The notes beneath the pieces are model-generated. The model saw nothing but the letters and a program-made list of their open reading frames with translations. It made no database searches and had not been told where the DNA came from. A DNA stretch of 6,869 bases from CAYLYP01 sp964387795 (GTDB taxonomy: Bacteria > Bacteroidota > Bacteroidia > Bacteroidales > UBA7960), in assembly GCA_964387795.1 (NCBI GenBank), contig CAYLYP010000120.1, positions 1 to 6,869 of the forward strand, in the 5' to 3' direction. Both the position numbers and the translations under genes were made by a program. Positions 1 to 6,629 of the stretch are shown piece after piece (the first letter of the stretch is position 1; each line of letters starts with the position of its first letter).

Positions 1-229
1 TTGGTATAATCGTATCATTTAATTGCTTTTGAACAAAACTTAAAATACTATCCTTTAAAACTTTAGTTTTAATTGGATTTACTATGCATATAGGGAAATC
101 ATATTTATACCCACCTTCAAAAACATGTCCTATTGCGAACGGTATTGTAATAATAGTATAAGAAAACATGAATTTTATTGCTATAAATACCAATATAACT
201 GAAACGATAATACTGCTCATCTTCTTCAT
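1..229 (-). CDS. Partial small membrane-anchored protein, unknown function (runs off the left edge)
   Basis: An open frame starts with ATG at 229 and stays open to the window edge, giving 76 complete codons. The protein begins MKKMSSIIVSVILVFIAIKF, a short basic start followed by a long hydrophobic segment (about residues 6-33). This looks like an uncleaved membrane anchor or a signal peptide. The rest is polar and ends QKQLNDTIIP at the edge. I do not recognise the family. It starts 17 bp downstream of the stop of the RHS-core fragment on the same strand, which is where immunity or accessory genes of RHS polymorphic toxins usually lie, but that link is only positional. No Shine-Dalgarno sequence is visible. 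The clean anchor after the ATG supports a real gene; the missing C-terminus prevents assignment. Confidence 0.55.
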   Translation of the reverse strand, partial: MKKMSSIIVSVILVFIAIKFMFSYTIITIPFAIGHVFEGGYKYDFPICIVNPIKTKVLKDSILSFVQKQLNDTIIP

Positions 230-246
230 TTCAATATTATTAACGG

Positions 247-390
247 TTAAGAAGAATAATCATAATAAGACTTCCCCATCTGGTCTACTGAATGCAATTT
301 TCCAATCCCTGCATCATAAAACATAGCCTCATAATCCATCCATTTCAAACCAAGGCTCTAAAGCTCTTTGTTTGGGATAAAATGCCTCAT
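247..390 (-). pseudogene. Decayed RHS repeat-associated core fragment
   Basis: Read on the minus strand from 390, the frame gives NKEL, a TAG stop at 358-360, then SLGLKWMDYEAMFYDAG followed by IGKLHSVDQMGKSYYDYSS and TAA at 247-249. This follows the Bacteroidota RHS repeat-associated core pattern (NGKEL..ELGL..YDYGARxYDxxIGRWxSVDPLAEKYYSxSPYNY). The YDA-IG-HSVD-YY-YS positions are kept, while several consensus residues are lost (GAR to EAM, GR to GK, DP to DQ). The in-frame stop, and the absence of an RHS frame upstream or of the usual YNYxxNNPxxxxDPDG end downstream, mark it as debris. Intact RHS proteins are very large secreted proteins that carry variable C-terminal toxins; nothing functional remains here. 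The assignment rests on motif recall only. Confidence 0.62.
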
Positions 391-600
391 GTTGGCTGGT
401 TTTCAATTCAGGCTTTAAAGATATAAAACTTTTTTATCTCAAAGCAAGCATTCTTGGGTGATATGATTTTTCATCCAAAGCTTTTGCCTTAATCAATAAA
501 CCTTTTGGGTATTATCAGCCAGATTATATTAACCACAAATCTTGTATTCAATTTGCTCATTCGCTAATTCGCTAATTTGCTGGCAATAGGGAGAAAAAAA
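391..600. other. Intergenic stretch without a recognisable gene
   Basis: All frames are broken by stops on both strands. Minus-strand translations have short open pieces around the RHS fragment (for example KALDEKSYHPRMLALR near 430-485), which may be further decayed coding DNA, but I cannot match them to a family. The only structured parts are the octamer repeats at 552-583 and the terminator T-tract at 594-600. Confidence 0.6.
552..583. repeat. Four tandem octamers of the TTCGCTAA type
   Basis: Four contiguous 8-bp units are visible: TTTGCTCA, TTCGCTAA, TTCGCTAA and TTTGCTGG. The two inner units are identical and the outer two differ at two to three positions. They lie just beyond the S9 peptidase terminator. 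A degenerate cluster of the same words (TTCGCTA, TCGCTCA, TTAGCTGG) occurs at 5767-5788, so this is probably a dispersed intergenic repeat rather than a local operator. Confidence 0.6.
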
Positions 601-625
601 AGCCCCGGACACAATATCCGGGGCT
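594..625 (-). terminator. Intrinsic terminator of the S9 peptidase gene
   Basis: The 9-bp arms AGCCCCGGA (601-609) and TCCGGGGCT (617-625) are perfectly complementary around a 7-nt loop. On the minus strand they are followed at once by seven T residues (600-594). The plus-strand side has only a G plus an A-run, so termination is directed at minus-strand transcripts. The hairpin lies 40 bp beyond the peptidase stop codon. A second, AT-only hairpin (AATAAACA / TGTTTATT, 652-670) overlaps the stop codon itself and is unlikely to terminate alone. Confidence 0.88.
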
Positions 626-665
626 GAAAAAAATCTTTTTTAAAAAGGATCAATAAACAAGGTGT

Positions 666-2942
666 TTATTTTTTAAGATGCTTGGCGAAAAAGCCTAACA
701 TATACTGGTAAAGCTCCATTGAGTTTTCTTCCCTGTAAAAACCATGGCCTTCGTTGTATTTAACTAGATAAGGCACATCAAAACCTTTTGCCCTCAAAGC
801 AATTACAATCTGGTCTGACTCATTGATGTTTACACGTGGGTCGTTGGCGCCCTGTGCAACAAACAAAGGTTTTTTAATCTTATCAATCTGATAAACCGGG
901 GATACCTCACGCGCAATTTTTGCCTCTTCGGGATTGTCAAGATCATACCATATCTCTTCAACAATCTCCTGCATAGGTTTCCAATATTCAGGGAAGGAGT
1001 TAAAGAAAGTTTCAATGTTAGAAACACCCACATAGTCAACACCACAGGCATAAAGATCAGGGGTTTTAACAAGGCCCATCAGGGTAGCATATCCACCATG
1101 ACTTGCACCATAGATTGCAACCTTGTCTTTATCTGCCCATCCCTGTTCGATGGCATATTTAACACCATCCTCAACATCATCCATTACCTTGCGTCCAACT
1201 TGTTTGAAACCTGCCCTGAAAAACTCTTTACCATATCCACCAGAAATCCTGAAATTAACCTGCAATGTAGCATAACCCCTGCTGGCGAACAACTGTGTTT
1301 CAGGATTAAAACCCCATGAATCGCGGATACCTTGTGGTCCCCCATGAGGGTTAACGATCAAAGGCACCCTTTTGCCCTGAAGCGCTTCTTTTGGCAAAGT
1401 AATATAACCATAAATTGTCAAGCCATCGCGGCTTTTAAATTTAATTGGACGCATTTCGGCCATATCAGCTTCTTTAAGCTGGGGCATCAGGTCATAAAGC
1501 AATGCAAACTTTTTGGTTTTTGCATCATACTCATAATAAGTCCCATAAAGCTTATCACTCTGAACAATAATCAAGCACTTGGTTTCATCATCATCACTGT
1601 CAACCACATAAAAAACCTTATCCTTAAATTCTTTTTCCATCAGGGCATGGAGCTCTTTATAAGTCTTGCTTACAGGGATGATATTGTATTTCTCGCCTTC
1701 GTAAGCATAATAATCAACCTCATAATTTCTTTTCCTTGAAAGGCTCATCCCCGACACATCAAATGTAGGGTTTGAGAAAACATCTTTCAGGGTTTTATTG
1801 TTTTTAAGGTCATACAAAACAATTTTAGATTTATCGCTTTCGAGGTTGGTCATTACATAAGCTTCATCTTTGTTTTTTGAAGCATAGTTAAATGAGATGA
1901 TATAGAAAGTCTCGTCCCATTTTGTTTTCTTTATAAGCTTAAACTCACCAGTGGAGAGGTCTTTATAATAGAATTCGTTCTCAACGCCATTCACAAGCTT
2001 GCTATAGCCGCGTATTTCACCATCTTTGTCGAAGATAAAATCCTGGATTGGATTGTCAATATCTTTATTTTCAAACAACTGGACCAGTTCACCGGTAACA
2101 ACATTAAGCTTATAAGGCTCAAAGATTTGCTTATTATTCTTGTTCATTGTAATAATAATAAAATCTTTTTGTTCCTTAAGGATATTTGAAATGCTGGCAG
2201 TAACACCTTCAAAAGGGGTCAGGTCAAGGGTATTTGTGCCATCAATATTAGCGGCATAAATATGAAAGTTTTCATTTCCACCTTTGTCCATTGCAAAGAA
2301 CAAACGTTCATTGTTTAACCAACCATAACCTTTGATAAGCTCATCTTTTTCCTCAATGGCCCGGATTACTTTCCCGCTAGCAATTTCCTTTACATAAACA
2401 TGGTTCTTGTTCTGGTCGTCTTTTTCTTTATAGGACATGTATTTTCCATTGGGCGACAACTGGAATGAAGAAGCCTTTGGCCTTGCAAAATAATCAGCAA
2501 CTTTATACTTATAGTCGCCAGCATCATAAGCAGCAAGCTTTGCTAATTCTTCAGGTGTTGAAGGGAGACTGACATTTCCCGGAAGCTTGCTTTCAAATTT
2601 GGCAAGCACCAAAGGGAAAGTCATCCCTGCCTGCGAATAAGTCCCATCAAGTTTCCCATCTTTTAATTGGCCACTATAGGAAAACTGTAACTGGGCTGAC
2701 TGAATGTTTATGGCATCACCATTGAACTCAGTTTTTTCGATACCAATGCCAAAAGCACCCTGTGCAGGAACATCCATTGTTGTTGTTAAAGCACCTGAGC
2801 TTTCAGAAATATGGAAAATGAGTTCCAATTGATTTCCGTCCACATCAAGATTACCTTTCCAATCTCCTGCAATGCCTTGAGCAAAACCAGCAGCACTGGT
2901 GAGGACAAACAAGAGCAGGAATCCAAAAAATTTTGTTTTCAT
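666..2942 (-). CDS. Secreted S9 family (prolyl oligopeptidase-like) serine peptidase
   Basis: A 758-residue exported peptidase. A signal peptide (residues 1-22, MKTKFFGFLLLFVLTSAAGF then AQ) lacks a lipobox cysteine, so a periplasmic or secreted soluble enzyme is expected. Residues about 23-115 form a small beta-rich domain (GDWKGNL...QLELIFHI...GAFGI) that Bacteroidota often fuse to alpha/beta hydrolases. Residues about 145-490 are low-complexity beta sequence suited to the gating propeller. Residues about 500-758 are the S9 hydrolase domain with oxyanion region NPHGGPQ (531-537), nucleophile Ser614 in YGASHGG, Asp701 in GANDPRVN and His733 in NEGHGF, so the triad is complete. Family members cleave short peptides, classically after proline, but the substrate here is not deducible. 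It stands as a single gene with a candidate promoter and a strong terminator. The start is set by the signal peptide. No damage is seen. Confidence 0.95.
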   Translation of the reverse strand: MKTKFFGFLLLFVLTSAAGFAQGIAGDWKGNLDVDGNQLELIFHISESSGALTTTMDVPAQGAFGIGIEKTEFNGDAINIQSAQLQFSYSGQLKDGKLDGTYSQAGMTFPLVLAKFESKLPGNVSLPSTPEELAKLAAYDAGDYKYKVADYFARPKASSFQLSPNGKYMSYKEKDDQNKNHVYVKEIASGKVIRAIEEKDELIKGYGWLNNERLFFAMDKGGNENFHIYAANIDGTNTLDLTPFEGVTASISNILKEQKDFIIITMNKNNKQIFEPYKLNVVTGELVQLFENKDIDNPIQDFIFDKDGEIRGYSKLVNGVENEFYYKDLSTGEFKLIKKTKWDETFYIISFNYASKNKDEAYVMTNLESDKSKIVLYDLKNNKTLKDVFSNPTFDVSGMSLSRKRNYEVDYYAYEGEKYNIIPVSKTYKELHALMEKEFKDKVFYVVDSDDDETKCLIIVQSDKLYGTYYEYDAKTKKFALLYDLMPQLKEADMAEMRPIKFKSRDGLTIYGYITLPKEALQGKRVPLIVNPHGGPQGIRDSWGFNPETQLFASRGYATLQVNFRISGGYGKEFFRAGFKQVGRKVMDDVEDGVKYAIEQGWADKDKVAIYGASHGGYATLMGLVKTPDLYACGVDYVGVSNIETFFNSFPEYWKPMQEIVEEIWYDLDNPEEAKIAREVSPVYQIDKIKKPLFVAQGANDPRVNINESDQIVIALRAKGFDVPYLVKYNEGHGFYREENSMELYQYMLGFFAKHLKK

Positions 2943-2990
2943 GACAAAAAAAAATTAGTTTTTAATAGTTGATTTTGGGTTTTAAAACAT

Positions 2991-3022
2991 CAAAAATAAA
3001 AGAAATACTTCTATTATTAAAC
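2991..3022 (-). promoter_or_regulatory. Candidate promoter of the S9 peptidase gene
   Basis: The minus strand carries TATTTTTG (2998-2991), a perfect fit to the Bacteroidota -7 pattern TAnnTTTG. A weak -33 element, GTTTAA (TTT at 3021-3019), lies 20 bp upstream. Transcription would begin near 2985, leaving a leader of about 42 nt with an A/T-rich stretch and no Shine-Dalgarno sequence before the ATG at 2942. AT-rich DNA produces such matches by chance, so support is moderate. Confidence 0.4.
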
Positions 3023-3042
3023 TCTTTTCCCAAAACAAATCA

Positions 3043-3228
3043 GGATATTAACAATTCTTATAAGCACAAAACATCTATTTTTAGAATGCAGACAAATACT
3101 TAGTAATGTTTTACAGCTTTTTTGCCATCTGCGCCAGGAATGATATTGATTCCCGGAAATGGCTTACATACGTCATCAACAATATCAGGGATACTAATAG
3201 CTTGCTACTCAAAAATCCACTCCCCTGG
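3043..3228 (+). pseudogene. IS66-family transposase C-terminal remnant
   Basis: On the plus strand, frame 3085-3228 reads NADKYLVMFYSFFAICARND followed by IDSRKWLTYVINNI. It fits the conserved IS66 transposase tail (NAAxxYSLxxTCKxNGxNPxEWLxDVLxRI), keeping YS, C, N-D/N-P-like spacing and WL..V...I. A weak LLP-like word (KNPLPW) follows where the family has LLPHNW. Just upstream, in a frame shifted by one, ILTILISTKHLFL (about 3044-3081) resembles the preceding IRPxAIGRKNYLF segment. The frame change, the in-frame TAG at 3082 and the absence of the rest of the transposase show that this is a relic. The frame stays open to 3411 but loses IS66 likeness after about 3228. Terminal inverted repeats were not identified. 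Confidence 0.6.
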
Positions 3229-3324
3229 TTTATTAATAAAAATTTTATTCCATTCGTTTATTGGCAATTGGGCATAATATCAATATTTTTTGAACGATTA
3301 TTTATTGTTTTTCTTTTCAAATAT

Positions 3325-3891
3325 TTACATTTTACTGAATTGTATCTTCACATTTTCAAGTTCTTCTATAAAAACATTCATATTGGAAGATGGATTATCG
3401 AAGAGGGTTAGTTCTTTTGCTCGTTCACATGCTTTTGTGCAAATCTCAGATAATTTAATTTCAAGTTGTGAATCAATAACTCCTTTCTTGTATGTATTTT
3501 TATTTCTGTTGCTCAATTGTCGAATGCAATCTTCCGTTGTAATGTTTGCTGTCTGATTTTTATAGTGAAGTAAAAACCACAACTCAATAGACGGGTTTGA
3601 TGCTATCAATACAGCAGATTTTATAGCTTTAAGTTTCTCTAATACTTCTGGCACATCCGCATCATACATCAAAAAGTCCTTGTCTTTGTCATGAGTGGGT
3701 TTACCTTGCTTGCTATTCTGAATTATTCGTTGTGTTATTTTATTCCCAACAATTTTAGGCACAATTTCAATGGGGATTCTATATTTTGATCGCAGAAAAC
3801 ATACATATGCTTCTTCTGTTTCCCCTTCACAAAAGACCCAAAAATGAGGTTTTATCTTTTTCTCTTTTGATGCACTTCTTTTACTTACCAT
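3325..3891 (-). CDS. RloB / AbiLii-like protein, second gene of an RloAB (AbiL-type) defence operon
   Basis: From the ATG at 3891 the protein is 188 residues: a basic N-terminus, then FWVFCEGETEEAY (about 17-29). The CEGETE acidic motif opens RloB proteins, which have a TOPRIM-like metal-binding fold. Further conserved pieces are FLMYDAD (about 73-79, second acidic motif), NPSIELWFLLHY (99-110, a hallmark of RloB) and a C-terminal NPSSNMNVFIEEL. An alternative ATG at 3924 would add 11 residues (MIQVKKLNHCS) and enlarge the overlap with the ATPase gene to 44 bp. I prefer 3891 because the overlap is then 11 bp and the MVSKRS start resembles family N-termini; neither start has a Shine-Dalgarno sequence. 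Its partner is always the upstream AAA ATPase in RloAB/AbiL loci, where the ATPase probably controls the TOPRIM-like effector. Nuclease activity is inferred by analogy with OLD/TOPRIM enzymes, not seen. Confidence 0.87.
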   Translation of the reverse strand: MVSKRSASKEKKIKPHFWVFCEGETEEAYVCFLRSKYRIPIEIVPKIVGNKITQRIIQNSKQGKPTHDKDKDFLMYDADVPEVLEKLKAIKSAVLIASNPSIELWFLLHYKNQTANITTEDCIRQLSNRNKNTYKKGVIDSQLEIKLSEICTKACERAKELTLFDNPSSNMNVFIEELENVKIQFSKM

Positions 3892-5140
3892 CGAACAATG
3901 ATTTAATTTTTTCACTTGAATCATTTATAAATGGAATTGCATCAAAACGACCTTGCAAATATGCTTTTTCTAAATCCATTGTATCTCGAAAATCATTGTA
4001 ATCGTAAAGCGAATATAAATCGGTTGAGCCATCTTGATTTTTATTTGCAAAAAAGATTTGGTCTTTTCTTACATTCTTTAAATTTAAAAAGCGAGTGTTA
4101 TGGGTTGTACACAATAACTGAGCTTTCTCACTTGCTCTAAAAATATTAAAAAGATATTCAATTATTATTGGGTGCAAACTATCTTCAATTTCATCAATTA
4201 ATAATACTTTATTATGTTTTACTACATCAAGTATAGTCAACATTATGAAGAATAATTTGATTGTTCCTTGCGATTCTTCTGTAAGAAAATCAAAAGCTAT
4301 TGATGGTGAGGCTTTATGAAAAGTTCTTATTTGTAAATAATCTTGAACAACATCTTCAACAGTTAAAGTCATAGTATTAGCATCAGCTTTATAATGCTTT
4401 CCTGCTTTTTTTAATATTTTAATTTTGACATCAACAATATCACTGTCAGCAATTTTGATAGCATCAATAAGTTGTTGTTTGTTTTGGTTCGTTAGGGTTT
4501 CAATGGCGGAAGCCCCAAATCCAACATAGTCTAAAATAAACTGACTATGAAAATAATTAAAAATTTCTTTTCCAATTTCTCTATCCATTTGACTGGCACG
4601 TGAAATATACAAAGTTTTTTCAGAGGTGTTCTCAGCCACATCCAAAGGACGTTTTATTTGGTCTCCAAAGCTATATTTCTCTTTTTTTGTTTTCCCCAAA
4701 CGCTCATCGCGGGTAAAAATTTCTTTTATTCTTCCTTTGGGATAGAAATATAAACTTTCAGAAATAATCTTTTGACGTGTTAATGAAAAGGAATACTCAT
4801 ATTCAATGCCTTTGCTAACAAATCGAATGAAATAAGTACTTGGCTTACTATTATAACCATTGAATTTAAAGGGTTGAAAGTTGTAAATAGTATTTTCATT
4901 ATGTTGGTGAGATTCAAACACTAAAGCATTACAAAACCGAATAGCTTTGATAATATTACTTTTACCGGAAGCATTTGCTCCATAGATTGCTATTGTTTTT
5001 AAAACAGGGGTGTTATTAAAATCAAACAAATTATTATTGAGTGCCCTTGCATTTGCTGATTTTATATTTGCAGCTCTAAAATCAAGAACAATCTCGTCAC
5101 TGATAGAGAAAAAATTACTAATCCGAATTTCTAATACCAT
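3881..5140 (-). CDS. AAA15 / OLD-like ATPase (RloA / AbiLi-like), first gene of the defence operon
   Basis: A 419-residue ABC-type ATPase of the AAA15/AAA_21 group. The start MVLEIRISNFFSISDEIVLD is typical (the N-terminal strand 'ISNFxSI..'). Walker A is GANASGKSN (54-62), the signature-like motif is TEESQGT (287-293), Walker B is VLLIDEIEDSLHP (312-324, with D316 and E317), and the switch histidine is H347 in CTTHNT. The C-terminal EKAYLQGRFDAIPFI (391-405) is characteristic of ATPases paired with RloB. No coiled-coil arm of SMC length is present; the 65-285 insert is a mixed domain. Every ATPase residue looks intact. The gene overlaps rloB, so the two are translated as a unit. The pair matches the Lactococcus AbiLi/AbiLii and Campylobacter RloA/RloB arrangement; abortive phage defence is the likely role, by family inference. 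Confidence 0.92.
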   Translation of the reverse strand: MVLEIRISNFFSISDEIVLDFRAANIKSANARALNNNLFDFNNTPVLKTIAIYGANASGKSNIIKAIRFCNALVFESHQHNENTIYNFQPFKFNGYNSKPSTYFIRFVSKGIEYEYSFSLTRQKIISESLYFYPKGRIKEIFTRDERLGKTKKEKYSFGDQIKRPLDVAENTSEKTLYISRASQMDREIGKEIFNYFHSQFILDYVGFGASAIETLTNQNKQQLIDAIKIADSDIVDVKIKILKKAGKHYKADANTMTLTVEDVVQDYLQIRTFHKASPSIAFDFLTEESQGTIKLFFIMLTILDVVKHNKVLLIDEIEDSLHPIIIEYLFNIFRASEKAQLLCTTHNTRFLNLKNVRKDQIFFANKNQDGSTDLYSLYDYNDFRDTMDLEKAYLQGRFDAIPFINDSSEKIKSLFDGK

Positions 5141-5168
5141 TTTAATTGCTATTTTTGTAAATATATTA

Positions 5169-5176
5169 CAAATATA
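5169..5176 (-). promoter_or_regulatory. Candidate -7 box for the ATPase-RloB operon
   Basis: TATATTTG on the minus strand (5176-5169) is a perfect TAnnTTTG match 28 bp before the ATPase ATG at 5140. No good TTTG -33 element occurs at 19-21 bp; TTTA near 5196-5193 is the closest. Its position inside the 80-bp gap after the broken PIN gene suggests that the defence operon carries its own promoter and does not depend on the antitoxin transcript. Confidence 0.45.
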
Positions 5177-5220
5177 GGTAATAAAAATGATTTAAAGGCA
5201 TAAAACTCCATTTTAAATAT

Positions 5221-5301
5221 TCATTTGAAATCATAGTGAGGAATCCCTTCACCTAGAAGATCCATCATCACGTTTGTATCAATGAAGAGTCTGGGAATCA
5301 T
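5221..5301 (-). pseudogene. Truncated PIN-domain (VapC-like) toxin, first 26 codons only
   Basis: The frame begins ATG at 5301, overlapping the antitoxin stop codon as ATGA. It reads MIPRLFIDTNVMMDLLGEGI then PHYDFK and a TGA at 5221-5223. The start RLFIDTNVxxDLLGER is the classic N-terminus of Bacteroidota PIN toxins partnered with DUF6364-type antitoxins, with the first catalytic aspartate at D8. Intact toxins are about 130-140 residues. Similarity ends near HYD (residue 24), and the downstream frame toward the ATPase has no PIN features in any reading frame I followed. The other acidic catalytic residues are therefore missing and the product cannot be an active RNase. The break is a deletion or replacement, not a single frameshift. 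Confidence 0.75.
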
Positions 5302-5555
5302 TTATATTTATTTGATACACATTCACCATATTCTTTTTTATAATCAAAATCATAAGGTATTATAACACCTGTTGCCATACTCTTCACAAAAGGAGATATC
5401 TCAATATCATCGGTTTCTTTAGGATTATTCTTACTTACCAACAATCTTAAGTAGGATTCAATAATCCGTGATAAGCTTCTTTTCTGAGAATAAGCATAAT
5501 CCTTTGCTTTATCAATCACGAGCTTATCAAGCTTTAAGGTCAGTTTTGAGTCCAT
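5298..5555 (-). CDS. DUF6364-like antitoxin (ribbon-helix-helix), now without its toxin
   Basis: An 85-residue protein. Residues 3-40 (KLTLKLDKLVIDKAKDYAYS then QKRSLSRIIESYLRLL) form a ribbon-helix-helix pattern: a beta strand of alternating residues and two helices, expected to dimerise and bind operator DNA. The C-terminus (ISPFVKSMATGVIIPYDFDY, ending KYK) follows the toxin-wrapping tail of DUF6364/VapB-like antitoxins (P-V..L.G, Y, and a KY near the end). The stop overlaps the toxin start by four bases, as expected for a type II toxin-antitoxin operon. The toxin is only a fragment, so the antitoxin is orphaned, though it could still repress its promoter or neutralise a related toxin elsewhere. 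Upstream DNA is AT-rich without a clear TAnnTTTG box or Shine-Dalgarno sequence. Confidence 0.84.
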   Translation of the reverse strand: MDSKLTLKLDKLVIDKAKDYAYSQKRSLSRIIESYLRLLVSKNNPKETDDIEISPFVKSMATGVIIPYDFDYKKEYGECVSNKYK

Positions 5556-5846
5556 ATATCGTTAATTAATACATATAATATAAGCAATTAAGCCGTATGA
5601 TGCATGTTTTCCTAACAGGGAAATAGTGAATAAAACCTAGTTGAATTAACCTTACTAAATTTCTCATCAAAAAAACTCCACCCCCATTCTTTTCTTTAAA
5701 AATCCATTCCCAGGCCCTTAAAAAAACCATAGTGCTGTCCTGCGGGATTAGTTCAAGCAGGGCTTATTCGCTATCGCTCATTAGCTGGCGCAACATGCAG
5801 GGAAGTGCCGTCCACTTGAAGCCCTAATTATTATGCAACTTACTTT
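5556..5846. other. Gene-free stretch between the antitoxin and Fic genes, with repeat-like blocks
   Basis: No convincing gene is present in about 290 bp. The minus strand has an open piece over about 5641-5760 (LLELIPQDSTMVFLRAWEWI onward), but it lacks a plausible start, is broken upstream at the GAATAA near 5763-5768, and resembles no family I know. The right part (5742-5839) is GC-richer than its surroundings. It holds a degenerate octamer cluster (5767-5788) and three words (5742-5756, 5790-5798, 5831-5839) that recur inverted on the other side of the Fic gene. Confidence 0.55.
5742..5756 (+). repeat. Inverted-repeat block, left of the Fic gene
   Basis: GCGGGATTAGTTCAA on the plus strand matches GCGGGATTTAGTTCAA on the minus strand at 6825-6810, with a single-T indel. 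The pair encloses the Fic gene in inverted orientation at a span of about 1.08 kb. Further matching words (GCAACATGC 5790-5798 with 6685-6677; TTATGCAAC 5831-5839 with 6689-6681) strengthen the view that both flanks derive from one element. Confidence 0.5.
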
Positions 5847-6614
5847 TTATTTGTTTTCCAAAGATTTAGGCAACATCAACAAAAATGGAATACAATTGTC
5901 ATAATTCAACTCATAGTAATTTACACCTAAATTGATATTATTGTAATAATCCATTTGATGCTCTTTATAATATTTTTCTGAAGATAGTTTCCAAAAATCT
6001 TTGCCAATCATTTCTGTTAAAAACCATTTTTCAAGTAATCGAGCTGCACGACCATTGCCATCTCTAAATGGATGAATATGGGCAAATTTTAAATGAATTA
6101 ATGAAGCAAAATAAAATACCTCCGATTTGGATAAATCCCTTTTTAATAACGTATCTAAATCTGTAAAAAAATCTGTCATTGTTTCTTTCACAAGTTCCGG
6201 CTCAACTGCAAGGTAAACTAATCCTGATTGACCAAAAACGCCTACTTTATCATTGCGATATTTACCTTGCATGCTTTTAATCACAAGTGTTTTTGCAAAT
6301 ATTCTATGACATTGTAAAAAGCTTTTTTCAGTCAGTGGATTTGATTGCGCATACTCATACGCTGAAATTAAATTCTCGATTTCTTGAATCTCTTTGTGAG
6401 GTTTAAATTTCTCTTGCGAAAATTTATAATTCATGTAAGAGTTCAAATCAATACTATTCCCCTCTATGTTTGATGAATAAACCGCTGACACCTGTGTTTT
6501 ATATCCCAAATCAGTCGTTTTCTCTATAAAGTCAAATGACTCAATCAGCTTTTCAATTTGATTGCCAACTAAATCATTGTATTGATCGAAATATTTATCA
6601 TCAAGAATTCTCAT
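5847..6614 (-). CDS. Fic-domain protein, probable AMP-transferase with N-terminal inhibitory motif
   Basis: A 255-residue Fic protein. The catalytic loop HPFRDGNGR (181-189) matches HxFx(D/E)GN(G/K)R at every key position, including His181 and the anion-binding GN(G)R. The target-dock/flap segment GKYRNDKVGVFGQ to VEPELV (117-142) precedes it at the normal distance. Near the N-terminus SSNIEG (47-52) fits the inhibitory helix motif (S/T)xxxE(G/N) with E51, so this is a class II (self-inhibited) Fic protein that should transfer AMP to a protein hydroxyl once the helix moves away. No helix-turn-helix domain follows the Fic core, unlike longer family members, and no separate antitoxin gene adjoins it. 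The target is unknown. The ATG at 6614 is preceded by a TAnnTTTG box but no Shine-Dalgarno sequence. The gene is complete. Confidence 0.94.
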   Translation of the reverse strand: MRILDDKYFDQYNDLVGNQIEKLIESFDFIEKTTDLGYKTQVSAVYSSNIEGNSIDLNSYMNYKFSQEKFKPHKEIQEIENLISAYEYAQSNPLTEKSFLQCHRIFAKTLVIKSMQGKYRNDKVGVFGQSGLVYLAVEPELVKETMTDFFTDLDTLLKRDLSKSEVFYFASLIHLKFAHIHPFRDGNGRAARLLEKWFLTEMIGKDFWKLSSEKYYKEHQMDYYNNINLGVNYYELNYDNCIPFLLMLPKSLENK

Positions 6615-6629
6615 CTGTCAATTTTTACC

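Noticed and set aside
652..670. AT-only hairpin AATAAACA / TGTTTATT as a terminator
   Set aside because: It overlaps the peptidase stop codon and has no GC pairs to speak of; the GC-rich hairpin at 601-625 with its T-tract explains termination.
1098..1739. Two plus-strand open frames inside the peptidase gene
   Set aside because: They lie fully opposite a well-supported gene with a complete catalytic triad, show no domain features and have low-complexity hydrophobic composition typical of antisense frames.
3106..3411. A 101-residue plus-strand frame as a real gene
   Set aside because: Its first part is the IS66 transposase tail and it opens at an internal methionine. After about 3228 it becomes low-complexity F/I/Y-rich sequence and then overlaps the RloB gene on the opposite strand.
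5641..5760. Minus-strand open stretch reading LLELIPQDSTMVFLRAWEWI
   Set aside because: There is no plausible start, a stop lies just upstream, I recognise no family similarity, and the area carries repeat-like words. It was left as non-coding.
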